From CAYJEJ01 sp964369315 (GTDB lineage Bacteria; Pseudomonadota; Alphaproteobacteria; UBA3830; JAIRWN01): DNA of 40,389 bases. Position numbers and translations under genes: made by a program. Location: positions 1 through 40,389 of the forward strand of contig CAYJEJ010000008.1 of the NCBI GenBank assembly GCA_964369315.1. Reading direction: 5' to 3'. The notes under the pieces were generated by a model. It was not told the DNA's origin and searched no databases. It saw only the letters and a list, made by a program, of their open reading frames with translations. Positions 7,762 through 16,143 of this stretch are shown here, piece after piece. Within the stretch, counting starts at the first letter, position 1. The number at the start of each line of letters is the position of its first letter.

Positions 7762-8242
7762 GAAATTTTACCTTTTTTTTGATGTGTAATAAGTCCTTTT
7801 TTGAAATATTAAAATCTAGCTCTTTTGGGTTCAGCATTGCTAAACGCACTATTTCATTCGAAGTTTCTTCGATTAATTGAGAAAAAAGAACCGATTTTTG
7901 TCTTTCAAGTGCACTAGAAGACATGTCTTTTAACATGCTGGAGTATTTTAACTCAAGTTGTTCCAAGGCTTCTTTGTTTTTAATGTCGATTTTATCGAGC
8001 TCAATTTTTGTATTAGCTTTTATTGTTTCTATTTCAGATAAAATTTTATTTTTGCGTTCCTTAGCGATTTGTAAGAGCTTTGATGCCTCGTTCCTTATGT
8101 CTTCTGCCTCTTTTATTTGTGCGTCTATTTTCGAGATATAGCTGTCAAGCTGAGCACAAACAATAACGTATAATTTTTTACCAAAAGCTGTAACAAAAGC
8201 AATGAAAGAAATTAATACCCATGTGCTTGGTTCAGAAAACAA
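7748..8242 (-). CDS. atpF: ATP synthase Fo subunit b
   Basis: The b subunit forms the peripheral stalk that joins Fo subunit a to F1 delta/alpha. One membrane segment (WVLISFIAFVTAFGKKLYVIV) at residues 8-28 is followed by a long charged coiled-coil helix rich in K, E and I, ending in a hydrophobic region for delta binding. The length of 164 residues is typical. It follows the b' gene (8284-8724) after a 41-base gap, as in other alphaproteobacteria, where two different b-type chains make a heterodimer. Its last codons overlap the start of the His-rich exported protein gene. Confidence 0.9.
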   Translation of the reverse strand: MFSEPSTWVLISFIAFVTAFGKKLYVIVCAQLDSYISKIDAQIKEAEDIRNEASKLLQIAKERKNKILSEIETIKANTKIELDKIDIKNKEALEQLELKYSSMLKDMSSSALERQKSVLFSQLIEETSNEIVRLAMLNPKELDFNISKKDLLHIKKKVKFHDNI

Positions 8243-8283
8243 TTTTATTTCTCCCCATAAGAAATAATCACTTAAAAAAACAC

Positions 8284-8724
8284 CTAAGTTTTAGAATGCC
8301 TGCAACTAGATATGAAGTCCTCAGCCATCGACCTAGCCTCTGATTTGAGTTGGTAGATATTTTCTTCATACGATAGCTTCAAATCGTTTTCTAGTTTTGT
8401 TAAACTAGTTAAATAAGCCTCTTCCATATCGCGGTGCATATCAGCAAACGCGTCTTTCACCTTCAAATTTGCTTGTTCTATCTTAGCTTTTTCTTCAAGG
8501 CTGATTTCCTCTAATAAGGTTTTTGCCTCTCTAAAAATTTCACCAGCCTGCTCTTTTGTTTCAGAGGATTTTTTTATAAGCTCCTCGATATGTTTGTGTC
8601 GATGACTAAGGGAACGAGCAATTTTCGGCAAAACCATATGAGAAATTGCTAGATAAAACATTCCAAAACTAACAATAATCCAAAAAATTTGCGAAGGGAA
8701 AGTCACAAAGTCTAATTGTGGCAT
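8284..8724 (-). CDS. ATP synthase Fo subunit b'
   Basis: This is the second peripheral-stalk chain (often named AtpG or AtpF'). The N-terminus LDFVTFPSQIFWIIVSFGMF has the typical F-P-x-Q-x-F-W block leading into the single membrane helix, then L-P-K-I and a long charged helix (residues 45-140). The length is 146 residues. It lies between atpE and atpF, the standard place in alphaproteobacteria and cyanobacteria. It pairs with the b subunit encoded downstream. Confidence 0.92.
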   Translation of the reverse strand: MPQLDFVTFPSQIFWIIVSFGMFYLAISHMVLPKIARSLSHRHKHIEELIKKSSETKEQAGEIFREAKTLLEEISLEEKAKIEQANLKVKDAFADMHRDMEEAYLTSLTKLENDLKLSYEENIYQLKSEARSMAEDFISSCRHSKT

Positions 8725-8770
8725 AAAACAGCCTAATAAATAAAAGCTATAAAATTTTTATCAATTGTTT

Positions 8771-8995
8771 TTATTTAAATAAAATCAAAAACGATATTAA
8801 TAATGCAAACAAAGCAATAGCTTCAGTCAATGCAAAGCCCAACACCCCAACAGGAAACAAATCATCTTTTGCCGAAGGGTTTTTTGCAATCGATGCTAGC
8901 CAAGTTGAAAATATGTTACCCATGCTTAGCCCAACACCAAACAGTGCAAACAATGCCAGTGCGGCACCTATCATTTTAGCAGATTCTACTTCCAT
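8771..8995 (-). CDS. atpE: ATP synthase Fo subunit c
   Basis: The c subunit forms the proton-driven rotor ring. The 74-residue protein is a helical hairpin: helix 1 with the glycine-rich ALALFALFGVGLSMGNIF, a polar loop (ASIAKNPSAKDDLF), and helix 2 with the proton-carrying carboxylate Glu58 in ALTEAIALFALLI. The polar loop R/K-N-P contacts gamma and epsilon. The A-x-T-E-A site is the proton type, without the extra sodium ligands Gln and Ser-Thr. The gene lies between atpB and the b' gene. Confidence 0.96.
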   Translation of the reverse strand: MEVESAKMIGAALALFALFGVGLSMGNIFSTWLASIAKNPSAKDDLFPVGVLGFALTEAIALFALLISFLILFK

Positions 8996-9018
8996 TTTTA
9001 CTCCTTCAATATGCTAAA

Positions 9019-9744
9019 TTAATGTAAATAAACAGCGTCATGCAAATATAAACAGGTCAATATCGTAAAAACATAAGCCTGAATTATGGCAACTAAAAAC
9101 TCAAATCCAGTCAAAGCCACGTTAACCACAAGTGGAGCCACCCCCCAAATTCCCATCAAGGCTGAAAAACCAGCAAAAACCTTAATCATCGTATGACCAG
9201 CCATCATATTAGCAAATAAACGAATAGAAAGGCTAATCGGTCTTGATAGATAAGAAAATAACTCAATTGGCATCAATAGTAAACCGCAAATTAGCGGCAC
9301 ACCCTTTGGCACAAAAAAGCTTAAAAAATGTAGCCCATGCCTAATAAAGCCATAGACTGTAACCAGTGTAAACACAATCATCGCAAGGGTAAAAGTGGCT
9401 ATTATATGGCTAGTGAACGTGAAACAATATGGGATAAGCCCAAAAACATTTCCTGAAATGATAAAAAAGAAAATTGAAAACACAAATGGAAAAAATTGTC
9501 TGCCTTTTTTTCCGACATTATCGTCAACCAACGTCGCTACCGCTTGATATGCCAATTCGCCAACTGCTTGCAGTCGGGTTGGGACAAGCCCCTTGTTCTT
9601 TGTGCAAAGCGTCATTATAAACACAAAAATCGCACAGCTCAACACCATAGCAAGCGACGCATTGGTGAACGACAAATCTAGGTCATTAATAAAAATGCCC
9701 AGTAAAGACTTCACTTCAAATTGGTGAAGAGGGTTCACAATCAC
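9019..9744 (-). CDS. atpB: ATP synthase Fo subunit a
   Basis: Subunit a holds the two half-channels that bring protons to the c ring. The sequence is strongly hydrophobic with five to six membrane helices. The essential arginine is Arg175 in SIRLFANMMAGH, the family signature. The N-terminal HQFEVK block and the C-terminal IIQAYVFTILTCLYL helix are also typical. It has 241 residues, as expected for alphaproteobacteria. The gene is between atpI and atpE. Confidence 0.96.
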   Translation of the reverse strand: MIVNPLHQFEVKSLLGIFINDLDLSFTNASLAMVLSCAIFVFIMTLCTKNKGLVPTRLQAVGELAYQAVATLVDDNVGKKGRQFFPFVFSIFFFIISGNVFGLIPYCFTFTSHIIATFTLAMIVFTLVTVYGFIRHGLHFLSFFVPKGVPLICGLLLMPIELFSYLSRPISLSIRLFANMMAGHTMIKVFAGFSALMGIWGVAPLVVNVALTGFEFLVAIIQAYVFTILTCLYLHDAVYLH

Positions 9745-9789
9745 ACCTTGAATAAAATCGTAAAAAACAAAGTTTCTAATAAAAAGATT

Positions 9790-10071
9790 TTATCTTCTTA
9801 TCAGTTTTATAATATTATAAAATGCTGTTGTAAACCCTAACAAAAAACCTATTATCAAAAAAATTGGTTTGGTTGAAAAGCTTTTGTCGATAAATATTCC
9901 CATTGCAGAGCCAAAAATCACACATGAAAACAGCTCTATGCCAGAATTTATCAAAGTTGATTTTATCTGTTGTTTATGTTTTTTTAGCTCATCTGATAAA
10001 TTATCATCAATGGTAAGAGACTTTTTGAAACGGTCTAAACGAAGGTCAAGGTCATCATCACGCTTTTGCAT
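9790..10071 (-). CDS. atpI: ATP synthase-associated protein AtpI
   Basis: AtpI helps assemble the c ring and is not part of the finished enzyme. This 93-residue protein has a charged N-terminal part and two membrane helices (ELFSCVIFGSAMGIFIDK and PIFLIIGFLLGFTTAFYNII), the layout of the AtpI/AtpZ group. It is the first gene of the atpI-atpB-atpE-b'-b operon, and a candidate promoter lies 30 to 58 bases upstream. The F1 genes are not in this window, as is usual for alphaproteobacteria. Confidence 0.85.
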   Translation of the reverse strand: MQKRDDDLDLRLDRFKKSLTIDDNLSDELKKHKQQIKSTLINSGIELFSCVIFGSAMGIFIDKSFSTKPIFLIIGFLLGFTTAFYNIIKLIRR

Positions 10072-10100
10072 CTATATAAAACTCACTTTGCAATGAACTC

Positions 10101-10129
10101 ATGATAACACTGAAAACTTGAATACTCAA
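10101..10129 (-). promoter_or_regulatory. Candidate promoter of the atp (Fo) operon
   Basis: On the minus strand TTGAGT (10129-10124), a 17-base spacer and TATCAT (10106-10101) precede atpI. The -35 box overlaps the stop codon of the cyclase gene, so the operon could also receive read-through from upstream. Confidence 0.45.
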
Positions 10130-12252
10130 CGCCTTCTTAAGTGATAAACCTCTTGTTGACCAAAGCTTTTAGCAAGCTTTAAAACTCCGACGTATTCGGT
10201 TTCAAACTTTTCAATAAATTTTAATCCTTTTTGGCGGTGTTCGTATTGCAGTTTATCTGTTTCTGCGTGTAAAAGTGCTACGAACTGTTGTGTGGCATAG
10301 ACTTGACCAACTGTTGTGACGGGTTCAAGTCGAGCAGCTCTGTTGATGTGACCGCCATAGAAATTGACTTTTTTAATAAATGGGTCTTCTGCCTCGTAAA
10401 CAGGGCCTGCGTGTAAGGATATTCGTGCTCTGATTGGAAAGGGAAACTCGGGATATTTTTTACCTAAAGCTTCGACAATGTCGCAATATTGAAGACCGAA
10501 TTCTGCAATTGACGATGCGTCATTGGCAACTGTGAAGATTGCATCTCCCCAAGTATTGGTCGCTTCTAATTTTGAGCCAATTTTATTCATGGCTTGTTCC
10601 AATTTTGAAAGAAAATCTAAAAATGCAGGGATGTGTTCATCTTGCAATTTGCTGTATCCCGACAAATCAGAGAACATCATCGCCTTTATTGTCCTGTCTG
10701 GTGCATTAAATGTGAGAGGGTCAGGAGTAGGCTCATCTTTCAGCGACTCTATTATACTGAGGTCTATCTCAGGTCGTTCAATGTCGAGGCTATCAAGGTC
10801 AACCAAATGGAGTGTGCTGATGTTTGTCCATTGGTCTATAAAATCTGCCGGTCCTCCAGGGATTGCACTAACCCGTGCGTCCCAAACGGCGAGTAAGTGG
10901 GGCTCTGTGGTTAGGAATTTGCTTCTCATCACCGCTGAGCCGTGCATCACATGGTTTGAAAACCTATAGAGCATGTCGTGTCCGAGATAGCGGTCTTCGG
11001 CTGCTATGCTGACAGTATGGGCGTTGCTCAAGGCCTTTTCAAAACGCTTTTCCCACCTTGGTCCAGCATGCCGAACATTTGTTTCAATAAAATCGTTGAT
11101 TGCAAACGGAAGGATTATATTAATCTCGCCCCCACGAGCCAAGAGCTCTTCTATAAAAATTAAATCTGCCCCACAAGATGCAGATGAATAACCGATGTGT
11201 GCGTCAATTTCTTCTAGTTTTTCGATGATTGCCTGTCTGACCGCTTCTTCAACATCGTGCGGAAAAAGGGTGATTTGTTGGTCAGGTTTATCAATCATAT
11301 GACCTGTGAAGACAACGACAGTTGGTGGCGTCAAAGCGTGCATCGCTGCTTTTGGCACCTTAAATCCAGCTGCTTGTAAAAAGAGCATTTGTTGTCTTGC
11401 CCTTACAATGGGCACATAATCGGTGGTAGATTTTTCTATTGCTTCTTTATAAAGCCGAACGGCGTCTTCTTCTCTGCCTAAGAGAAGTTGGCTTTCTGCC
11501 ATAATAACCAGCTCATTAAAATTGCCGTCCATCCCGAGGGGAGGGAGCAGTTTTAGTGTTTCATGAGCTAATTTTTTCGCTTGCTCATCTTCACCAGTTA
11601 ACCAATGGAGCCAAGCTGCGTTCATCCCAGTTTCGGGGATGGGTTTACTTTTGAAACTTGCGAAATAAAGCTCTCTTGCGATATCAAGGTCTTTGCAGCT
11701 ATGAGAAAAGTTCCAAGCTTCTTTAAATATGTGGGCTATGCCTGCTAAGACTTTGCTGTCGCCAGATTTTATTAAAAGGCTTTCGCGTAAGGCTTCAACC
11801 TCGATTGTTGGTTGAGAGGAGTCTTCATTTTCTTGTGGCATGAAGCCTAGGAGGGGGACTATTATCTTCTTAGCATCGTCGACTGCCCCAGTTTTTAGTA
11901 AAACCAGAGAATACGCCTCTCTAATCTTTAGGTTATTAGGATTTGTTTCAAATGCTCTTTTTGCGAGCTCATGTGCTCGGAACATTTGACCACCAGATAT
12001 CAGGGCAAAAATTTCTTCTTCAATATCTTCAGCATTTTTTTTGGTTAATAGGGGGATTTTTTCCTCATCCTTTGCGGGATGTGACGGGACATGATGTGAC
12101 AGGCTTTTTTTATGCAAAGGCTTGTTATAGGTTTGAGTTTTTTTTAATTCGTTTTTTGAAGAATCATTGACGCCAGAAACCTCTGCTGTGCTGATTTCAG
12201 CTTTTTCATTATCTTTCTTATTTTTTGTATCGGGTGTATTATCTTTTTCCAT
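10126..12252 (-). CDS. TPR - Rossmann-like - class III nucleotide cyclase protein
   Basis: This is a 708-residue multidomain signalling protein with no membrane segment. Residues 1-65 are charged and disordered-looking. Residues 75-300 contain helical repeats of TPR type (GQMFRAHELAKRAFETNPNN; LLLGREEDAVRLYKEAI). Residues 311-420 form a Rossmann-like unit with VVVFTGHMID, S-S-A-S-C-G-A-D-L-I-F and INIILPFAINDF, similar to nucleotide-binding SLOG-type domains. Residues 522-708 are a class III adenylate/guanylate cyclase domain with both metal-binding aspartates, D529 (FSDLSGYS) and D570 (NTWGDAI). The lysine that usually selects adenine in K-T-I-G-D is Asn here, so base preference is unclear. 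It may make cAMP, cGMP or another cyclic nucleotide, controlled by a ligand of the middle domain. Domain boundaries are by eye. Confidence 0.8.
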   Translation of the reverse strand: MEKDNTPDTKNKKDNEKAEISTAEVSGVNDSSKNELKKTQTYNKPLHKKSLSHHVPSHPAKDEEKIPLLTKKNAEDIEEEIFALISGGQMFRAHELAKRAFETNPNNLKIREAYSLVLLKTGAVDDAKKIIVPLLGFMPQENEDSSQPTIEVEALRESLLIKSGDSKVLAGIAHIFKEAWNFSHSCKDLDIARELYFASFKSKPIPETGMNAAWLHWLTGEDEQAKKLAHETLKLLPPLGMDGNFNELVIMAESQLLLGREEDAVRLYKEAIEKSTTDYVPIVRARQQMLFLQAAGFKVPKAAMHALTPPTVVVFTGHMIDKPDQQITLFPHDVEEAVRQAIIEKLEEIDAHIGYSSASCGADLIFIEELLARGGEINIILPFAINDFIETNVRHAGPRWEKRFEKALSNAHTVSIAAEDRYLGHDMLYRFSNHVMHGSAVMRSKFLTTEPHLLAVWDARVSAIPGGPADFIDQWTNISTLHLVDLDSLDIERPEIDLSIIESLKDEPTPDPLTFNAPDRTIKAMMFSDLSGYSKLQDEHIPAFLDFLSKLEQAMNKIGSKLEATNTWGDAIFTVANDASSIAEFGLQYCDIVEALGKKYPEFPFPIRARISLHAGPVYEAEDPFIKKVNFYGGHINRAARLEPVTTVGQVYATQQFVALLHAETDKLQYEHRQKGLKFIEKFETEYVGVLKLAKSFGQQEVYHLRRR

Positions 12253-12352
12253 ATTAGATTTTTTCTTGTTTATTATATAAATACTAATATGAACCTTAAA
12301 GATTAAACTTTTGCTAACTTTAAGATAAAAACTTAATTATTTTAATAAATTC

Positions 12353-13438
12353 CTAATATTCTTTAAATTTTAGTTTGGGCAAATTCAAAAATTTGTTTTG
12401 ATAATCTATTAAGTTATCTTTTGTTACGCGATTTTTTCCATTTCTAAATGAAGTTACTATGTAATCATTCACATACTTCGAATAATGTGTAATGTCTCTA
12501 TAATTATCCAAGTCGGTGATGATTTTTTCATCTGTTTCAAAATCAAATAATTCAACATTTGGAAGACTTACAAGCTCGGACATGATGATTTGCCGCAACT
12601 GATAATCGTATAGTCGAGCTCTTTGATTTTGGATATTGTTTAATTTATGATAAATCAACGAATATGGCGGGAAAAAAATATAAAATTTTATCTGAGGGTT
12701 ATTTTTTATAATCGGGAGAAAATCTTTATAAAAGTTCTCTTTTTTATTAGAGAAATTTTTCGAACAATCTATGTTTTTTTGGATTCTATGATTTTCATCT
12801 AGTTTTTTTGGAAATGAATCGATAAAATATTTGAGCATTCTTTCTGAAGAAAAGAAGTGTATGTCATGCCAGTTATTATAGTCCTCAATTGTATAAAAAT
12901 AATTTTCTAATTTAGGGCTAAAAGCACTTTTTACGAGATTTTTTAGGATATGGATATCTTTCACAAGGTTAAATGCATAAATAATATAATCAAAATGACC
13001 AAATATATTATCTCGATACATATCAACTGGAAAATTGTCAGGAAATTCATTTGGTTTATAGCTTAGGTAACAATAATCTAATCCCCAGATTATGGTCTTG
13101 GGTTTTTTTGTTTTAATTGTAGCTTTTGCTACCTCAGTTTGTTCTCTTAACGTTGCACCAGCGATTGAGAGTTTTATCGGGTTATTTAGATTCAAAACAT
13201 TTTTTATTTGTTGGGGAGAAAAATTTTGTGTCATTGATGTGCCGATGATAGCTGTCTCAAAAGGAAAAGTTTTGATAAACCCCGCAACCTGATAACGGTC
13301 ATTCCAATGGTGAAACCGATGGGGATTATATGAATAATAAGATAATGGGTCTAAAGTTCTTACAATCAAAAAGATTATTGAGCAAAATGTAAGAATTATA
13401 GCCAGAAAAACTGTTATAAAGGTTTTTTGATTTTGCAA
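12353..13438 (-). CDS. Membrane-anchored SGNH hydrolase-like protein
   Basis: This 361-residue protein has one N-terminal membrane anchor (residues 8-28, FITVFLAIILTFCSIIFLIV) and a periplasmic domain. The block IIGTSMTQNFSP (residues 64-75) resembles the G-D/T-S nucleophile block of SGNH/GDSL-type enzymes, and D-I-T-H-Y-S near residue 320 resembles the D-x-x-H block that completes the triad. Related anchored proteins take part in acylation or deacylation of surface polymers, but the substrate here cannot be read from the sequence. The gene starts just after the BON lipoprotein gene (4-base gap) and probably shares its transcript. Confidence 0.6.
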   Translation of the reverse strand: MQNQKTFITVFLAIILTFCSIIFLIVRTLDPLSYYSYNPHRFHHWNDRYQVAGFIKTFPFETAIIGTSMTQNFSPQQIKNVLNLNNPIKLSIAGATLREQTEVAKATIKTKKPKTIIWGLDYCYLSYKPNEFPDNFPVDMYRDNIFGHFDYIIYAFNLVKDIHILKNLVKSAFSPKLENYFYTIEDYNNWHDIHFFSSERMLKYFIDSFPKKLDENHRIQKNIDCSKNFSNKKENFYKDFLPIIKNNPQIKFYIFFPPYSLIYHKLNNIQNQRARLYDYQLRQIIMSELVSLPNVELFDFETDEKIITDLDNYRDITHYSKYVNDYIVTSFRNGKNRVTKDNLIDYQNKFLNLPKLKFKEY

Positions 13439-13442
13439 TTAA

Positions 13443-14039
13443 TTATTTTTCCCATTCTTTGATTACGCGGATATATGAAACCACTTTCACTACACCACGG
13501 ATATTTCTTGCGGTCTCAATAGCGATATTCATTTCAGCCTCGCTGTTGGTCAGCCCGATAATATAAACCACACCATCAAGTGTGGTTGTGTTAAAGTTGA
13601 ATGACCTCAACTTCCCATTGGCAAATATCGCGGAGCTGACTTTTGATGTTAATGCGGCATCGGATGAATATCTTCCAGCACCCTGTCTGTCGCCAATACG
13701 AATTTCATCATAAATTCTTTCTGCAGGCAGGATTTTTTGGGCAATTTCAAGTGCCTTGGCTTTTTGATGGGCATTCATTGCAAAGCCTGTAATTAGTGCA
13801 TAACCGCCCTTAGCAAAAACATTTAGCCTGTCGTTGATGTTAACATCATATTTAGCCCAATTTGAGTGAATTCGTGATTGAATCGTTATGTCACTTAATT
13901 TTCCTGTCACTCCTGCAGTATTGCGAAAAGCAACACTGCCAACAATCGCCGTTCCTCCCACAATTGCAACAGGGACACAGCCGCTCAGTGTTAAGCATAA
14001 ACAACAACCAGCCAAAAGGAACGATGAACAATTTTTCAT
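13443..14039 (-). CDS. BON-domain lipoprotein (DolP/OsmY-like)
   Basis: The protein starts with a lipoprotein signal whose lipobox L-S-G-C places the lipidated cysteine at residue 21. Two BON domains follow, at about residues 48-110 and 120-195, each with the alternating A-L-I-T-G and V-V-Y-I-I-G-L strands of the family. BON domains bind phospholipid surfaces. The E. coli protein with the same architecture (DolP) supports outer membrane integrity. It lies between ligA and the SGNH-like gene on the minus strand. The 198-residue length fits DolP-type proteins. Confidence 0.85.
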   Translation of the reverse strand: MKNCSSFLLAGCCLCLTLSGCVPVAIVGGTAIVGSVAFRNTAGVTGKLSDITIQSRIHSNWAKYDVNINDRLNVFAKGGYALITGFAMNAHQKAKALEIAQKILPAERIYDEIRIGDRQGAGRYSSDAALTSKVSSAIFANGKLRSFNFNTTTLDGVVYIIGLTNSEAEMNIAIETARNIRGVVKVVSYIRVIKEWEK

Positions 14040-14062
14040 AAAAATATCTCCATGATGAGTGG

Positions 14063-16117
14063 TTAATTAATTATTTTTATCCATTCATCTTCATTTAGAA
14101 TAGTAATACCAAAATCTTTGGCATATTTCAATTTCGAACCAGATTTTTCACCAGCTACTAATATATCTGTGTTTTTAGATATTCCAGAAGATACAAGAGC
14201 TCCGAGAGAGGTCGCGGTTTCTTTTGCCTCTTTGCGGCTCATGGCGTTAAATGTGCCTGTAAAGACGACAGTTTTTCCACTTATTTTGCTATCGGGTTTT
14301 ATGTTAATGGTGCTCGATGATATTGAAATGAGGGAATGGAGTTCATTTATTAGCGTTATGTTTTCTTCAGATGCAAAGAAATCGCACAACTCTGATGCAA
14401 CAACCCCGCCAATGCCATCAATTTGCTCAAGCTCAGCGATGACCTCATGTCTTGGGGCTAACATCGAGCTGTACCATTTTTCAAAATTTATATAATGCTT
14501 AGCGATTATTTTTGAGGTGTATTCACCGATATGTAAAATACCCAAAGAGAAAACAAACCTATCAAAGGATATGTTTTTTGCTTTTTCTATTGAATCTAAT
14601 AGGTTAGAGAGAGATTTTTCGCCCCAGCCAGACTTATTTTGAATGTCGAGATTTTCACTGAGGATACGTGTTTTTAATGTAAATATATCAACAGGACTTT
14701 TTATAATGTCGTTGTCAAAAAAATCTTCTATTATCCTTCCGCCCAAGCCAACAATATTGAATGCATTTCTAGACACGAAGTGTTTTAGTCTTTGAACGCA
14801 TTGTGCCGAGCAGGTCAGCCCAGCGGGGCACTTTATGGCGACTTCTTGAGCATTGTTTATTAATGCTGTTCCACAACTTGGGCAATGGGTTGGGAAAACA
14901 AACTTTTCTAAATCAGCTGTTCTGGATTGAAAAACAACGCCATCCACCTTGGGTATGACCTCGCCAGCTCGCTTAACAATGACAACATCCCCAATCCGAA
15001 TGTCTTTACGGGTCAGCTCATCTTTGTTGTGCAAAGAAGCCTTTGAAACAATAACGCCGCCGATATTAACTGGACTTAATATCCCAACTGGGGTTAAAAC
15101 ACCTGTTCGCCCAACCTGAATTTTGATATCTAATAATTTGGTTGTTGCAAATTCTGGAGAAAACTTGAATGCGACAGAATGCCTTGGAATTTTGCTTGAA
15201 GCTCCCAAACGTTTTTGCCAATTCAAATTGTTGATTTTTAAAACCATGCCATCAATATCATATTCAATATCTGAACGAATGTTTGTGATATGTGAATAGT
15301 GCGTTAACGCATCTTCAACATGCTGGCACAATTTACAAAACTCTGATGTCAAAAACCCCCAATCTTTGAGCTGGTTCAAAACCTCCCACTGGGTGTTTAT
15401 TTCGAAGTGTTCGGCAATAATACAATATGCAAAAAATTTTATGGGTCTTGACGCTGTAACGCTGCTATCAAGTTGGCGTATAGAACCAGCGGCTGCATTA
15501 CGAGGATTAGAGAATGTGGGCTTATTGTCTTTTTCTCGGAGGGTGTTTAATTTTATAAAATCTGTTTTATTAATGATTACCTCCCCCCTAATTTCTAGTA
15601 ATTTGGGGACATTTCCAGAGGTGATTTTTTTGGGAACAGATGACATGGTTATTGCGTTTTGGGTAACGTTCTCTCCATATTGACCATTACCCCTTGTTGC
15701 GGCAGTTTTTAACGCCCCATTTTCATATATTAAAGATAAGGAAAGCCCATCCATCTTGGGCTCGCAGACAATTTCTATGTTTGAAGTTGGCATGTCTAAA
15801 AGCTTTGAGGCACGGTTAAAAAAGCCAACAATCTCTTGTTCGTTGAAAGCATTTTCGAGCGATAACATCGGCACTTTATGAAAAACTTTTTTAAACCCTG
15901 TCCCACTGGTGTCAACGCCCACCTGTTTGGATGGGCTGTCATCTCGTATAATGCTTGGGTAAAGATTTTCTAATTCAACAAGCTGTCGATATAATGCATC
16001 ATAATCGCTATCAGTGATAATGGGCAAATCATCCAAGTAATATTTTTCTGCGTAAAGCTTTAATTTATCGATGAGTTCATCATAGATATCGAGCGTTTCA
16101 TCTGGCACAGAGTTCAT
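14063..16117 (-). CDS. ligA: NAD-dependent DNA ligase
   Basis: LigA seals nicks in replication and repair using NAD. All parts are present in order. Domain Ia has Y-Y and D-x-x-Y-D near residues 26-42. The adenylation domain carries catalytic Lys121 in C-E-P-K-M-D-G. The OB fold contains R-x-G-x-x-T-P-V-G. The Cys4 zinc finger starts C-P-S-C-G-T-A-L and ends C-S-A-Q-C. Helix-hairpin-helix repeats follow, and a C-terminal BRCT domain begins at KISGKTVVFTGTF. At 684 residues it is full length. The start ATG has AAGGTGGA upstream. It follows the flavin oxidoreductase gene by 26 bases and is probably cotranscribed with it. Confidence 0.97.
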   Translation of the reverse strand: MNSVPDETLDIYDELIDKLKLYAEKYYLDDLPIITDSDYDALYRQLVELENLYPSIIRDDSPSKQVGVDTSGTGFKKVFHKVPMLSLENAFNEQEIVGFFNRASKLLDMPTSNIEIVCEPKMDGLSLSLIYENGALKTAATRGNGQYGENVTQNAITMSSVPKKITSGNVPKLLEIRGEVIINKTDFIKLNTLREKDNKPTFSNPRNAAAGSIRQLDSSVTASRPIKFFAYCIIAEHFEINTQWEVLNQLKDWGFLTSEFCKLCQHVEDALTHYSHITNIRSDIEYDIDGMVLKINNLNWQKRLGASSKIPRHSVAFKFSPEFATTKLLDIKIQVGRTGVLTPVGILSPVNIGGVIVSKASLHNKDELTRKDIRIGDVVIVKRAGEVIPKVDGVVFQSRTADLEKFVFPTHCPSCGTALINNAQEVAIKCPAGLTCSAQCVQRLKHFVSRNAFNIVGLGGRIIEDFFDNDIIKSPVDIFTLKTRILSENLDIQNKSGWGEKSLSNLLDSIEKAKNISFDRFVFSLGILHIGEYTSKIIAKHYINFEKWYSSMLAPRHEVIAELEQIDGIGGVVASELCDFFASEENITLINELHSLISISSSTINIKPDSKISGKTVVFTGTFNAMSRKEAKETATSLGALVSSGISKNTDILVAGEKSGSKLKYAKDFGITILNEDEWIKIIN

Positions 16118-16143
16118 ACGGTGTGTCCACCTTCATAGTTTGT

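Noticed and set aside
10523..10969. Plus-strand ORFs across the cyclase gene
   Set aside because: They are shadows of the minus-strand coding sequence, which has strong domain support.
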